Shown here one piece after another: positions 5,460 through 7,294 of a stretch of 7,294 nucleotides of DNA (the stretch's first letter is position 1; each line of letters begins with the position of its first letter). Below the pieces are notes generated by a model, which worked only from the letters and a program-made list of their open reading frames with translations, searched no databases and had not been told where the DNA came from. Both the position numbers and the translations under genes were made by a program. The stretch is from Methylotenera sp. (GTDB lineage Bacteria; Pseudomonadota; Gammaproteobacteria; Burkholderiales; Methylophilaceae), in the NCBI GenBank assembly GCA_013816325.1, contig JACDEP010000111.1:1-7294 (forward strand), read 5' to 3'.

Positions 5460-7294
5460 CTATTTCGTCAATCTTTGCCATGTAGCAACAACGGTATCAG
5501 GATTCAGCGACACAGATTGAATGCCCTCGGCTACTAGCCATTCGGCAAAATCAGGATGATCTGAGGGGCCTTGACCACAGATGCCCACGTATTTACCTAA
5601 GCGGTTACAAGTGCTGATGGCCATCTTCAGCAATACCTTTACCGCATCGTTGCGCTCATCAAAGCCATCGGCCAGAATACCTGAATCGCGGTCCATACCT
5701 AATGTCAGTTGTGTCAGGTCATTTGAGCCGATTGAGAAGCCGTCAAAATACTCTAGGAATTGTTCAGCCAGTAAGGCGTTAGATGGAATCTCACACATCA
5801 TGATGATACGCAAGCCATTTTCACCGCGTTTAAGGCCATTAGCCGCCATGATATCAATCACGGCTTTTGCTTCGTCTAAAGTGCGTACAAATGGAATCAT
5901 GAGCTCAATGTTGGTCAGGCCCATTTCATCGCGCACTTTTTTCATCGCTACACATTCCATGGCAAAGCACTCTTTGAAGTCTTCTGCCATGTAACGCGCA
6001 GCGCCACGGAAACCTATCATCGGGTTTTCTTCGTCAGGTTCGTAGATATCGCCACCTATCAGTTTTTTGTACTCGTTAGACTTAAAGTCGGAAGTACGTA
6101 CGATGACTGGTTTTGGGTAGAATGCTGAGCCAATGGTTGCCACGCCTTCTGCCACTTTGTCGATATAGAATTGTTTTGGAGAGGCATAGCCGCGCGCGCG
6201 GTTTTTGATCGTCTCTTGAATCGGTTTTGGCATTGCATCCACATTCAAGATGGCTTTAGGATGGATGCCTACCATGTTGTTAATCACGAACTCAAGACGC
6301 GCTAAGCCTACACCATCATTTGGGGTTTGGGCAAAGCCAAACGCCATGTCTGGGTTGCCTACGTTCATCATGATCTTGCAAGGCGGTTTAGAAAGCACGG
6401 CAGTAGCCTGGCTGCTTACGTCGTAATCAAGTGCGCCGTGGTAGACAAAACCGGTTTCACCTTCTGCACATGAGACCGTCACGATTTCACCCTCGCGCAG
6501 CAGGTCGGTGGCATTGACTGAACCTACGATAGCCGGTATGCCGAGCTCACGCGCGATAATCGCCGCATGGCAAGTACGGCCGCCGCGGTTAGTCACCAAC
6601 GCACTGGCACGCTTCATCACCGGTTCCCAGTTAGGGTCTGTCATGTCAGCAACTAATACATCACCAGGTTGTACTTCGTGCATATTGGCTGGATCGAGCA
6701 CGATACGCACAGGGCCTACGCCAACTTTTTGCGTGACTGCACGGCCCGCAACCAAAGGTTTGGCACTATGCTTATTGAGTTTGAAAGTTTCAGTGATATT
6801 GGTGGCGGACTCCTGGGACTTCACAGTCTCAGGGCGTGCTTGCAAGATATAGAGTTTATTATCAACACCATTTTTACCCCATTCGATATCCATTGGGCAG
6901 CCATAGTGCGCCTCAATCGTCATGGCATAGGTAGCTAGTTCTAAGATATCTTCATTGGATAGTGAGTAGCGATCGCTTTCAGCCGGTTCCACCGGAATGG
7001 TATGCGTACTTTTACCGGCTTGGGTGGCATCAGAGAATACCATTTTGATAAGCTTGGAACCCATGGTTCGGCGCACAATAGCTGGTTTGCCAAGCGCTAA
7101 TAATGGTTTATGCACATAAAACTCATCAGGGTTAACTGCACCTTGAACAACAGTTTCGCCCAAGCCATATGATGAAGTGATGAATACTACATCTTTAAAG
7201 CCAGACTCGGTATCGATAGTGAACATTACGCCAGCACAACCAATATCACTACGCACCATTTGCTGCACACCTGCAGATAAAGCAACATCAGCAT
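5460..7294 (-). CDS. ppsA: Phosphoenolpyruvate synthase (pyruvate, water dikinase), C-terminal about 611 residues (partial)
   Basis: Converts pyruvate, ATP and water to PEP, AMP and phosphate, the entry to gluconeogenesis from pyruvate. The 5' end is beyond the right edge; about 611 residues of a roughly 790-residue family protein are present, and the frame is open to the window edge. From the N-terminal side come the rest of the ATP-grasp domain (MVRSDIGCAGVMFTIDTESG; GCPMDIEWG; LQARPETV), the swivelling phosphohistidine domain and the PEP/pyruvate TIM barrel. In GGRTCHAAIIARELG the His codon at 6567-6569 is the phosphocarrier, and the Thr codon at 6573-6575 is the residue expected to be modified by PpsR. 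The barrel shows MIGFRGAARY, a PEP-utiliser signature ending in IGSNDLTQLTLGMDRD, and the catalytic Cys (codon 5577-5579) in GICGQGPSDHP. All key residues in the visible part are intact. It lies directly upstream of ppsR in the same orientation. Confidence 0.98.
   Translation of the reverse strand, partial: ADVALSAGVQQMVRSDIGCAGVMFTIDTESGFKDVVFITSSYGLGETVVQGAVNPDEFYVHKPLLALGKPAIVRRTMGSKLIKMVFSDATQAGKSTHTIPVEPAESDRYSLSNEDILELATYAMTIEAHYGCPMDIEWGKNGVDNKLYILQARPETVKSQESATNITETFKLNKHSAKPLVAGRAVTQKVGVGPVRIVLDPANMHEVQPGDVLVADMTDPNWEPVMKRASALVTNRGGRTCHAAIIARELGIPAIVGSVNATDLLREGEIVTVSCAEGETGFVYHGALDYDVSSQATAVLSKPPCKIMMNVGNPDMAFGFAQTPNDGVGLARLEFVINNMVGIHPKAILNVDAMPKPIQETIKNRARGYASPKQFYIDKVAEGVATIGSAFYPKPVIVRTSDFKSNEYKKLIGGDIYEPDEENPMIGFRGAARYMAEDFKECFAMECVAMKKVRDEMGLTNIELMIPFVRTLDEAKAVIDIMAANGLKRGENGLRIIMMCEIPSNALLAEQFLEYFDGFSIGSNDLTQLTLGMDRDSGILADGFDERNDAVKVLLKMAISTCNRLGKYVGICGQGPSDHPDFAEWLVAEGIQSVSLNPDTVVATWQRLTK

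Noticed and set aside
5581..5994. 137-codon plus-strand open frame inside ppsA, and similar open frames antisense to ppsR and ppsA
   Set aside because: They lie antisense to strongly conserved catalytic regions and show no recognisable domain or ribosome binding site; they are shadows of the real genes.

Overview
This is a 7.3 kb stretch of ordinary-looking bacterial chromosome. The tRNA-Ser (bacterial class II with encoded CCA), sigma-70-like promoters and the protein families point to a proteobacterium. The moderate GC content, AT-rich intergenic regions and the style of PpsA, PpsR, aldehyde dehydrogenase and secreted glutathione peroxidase suggest a betaproteobacterium, perhaps a Methylophilaceae methylotroph such as Methylotenera. 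That placement is from memory of protein families and was not tested by any search.

Layout, left to right. An NAD-dependent aldehyde dehydrogenase, cut by the left edge, and an isochorismatase-family hydrolase both lie on the minus strand. A six-pass membrane adenylate cyclase is divergent from the hydrolase. tRNA-Ser(GGA) with its own promoter and a small MOSC-domain protein follow on the plus strand. A small unrecognised secreted protein (minus) converges on the MOSC gene and diverges from an exported glutathione peroxidase (plus). The peroxidase converges on the ppsA-ppsR pair (minus) across a clear bidirectional terminator. ppsA is cut by the right edge.

The clearest functional unit is ppsA-ppsR. 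PEP synthase makes PEP from pyruvate, and PpsR switches it off and on by reversible threonine phosphorylation. The two genes are in tandem with a 13-base gap, so they are probably co-transcribed. The other genes look like independent housekeeping or stress units: aldehyde oxidation, cAMP signalling, peroxide defence, translation and an unassigned MOSC protein.

I found no mobile element, CRISPR array, phage or defence gene, and no convincing new multi-gene system. The items most worth a second look are the unrecognised secreted protein, two 9-bp perfect inverted repeats in the 221-base region between it and the peroxidase gene, and the tandem ppsA-ppsR arrangement.
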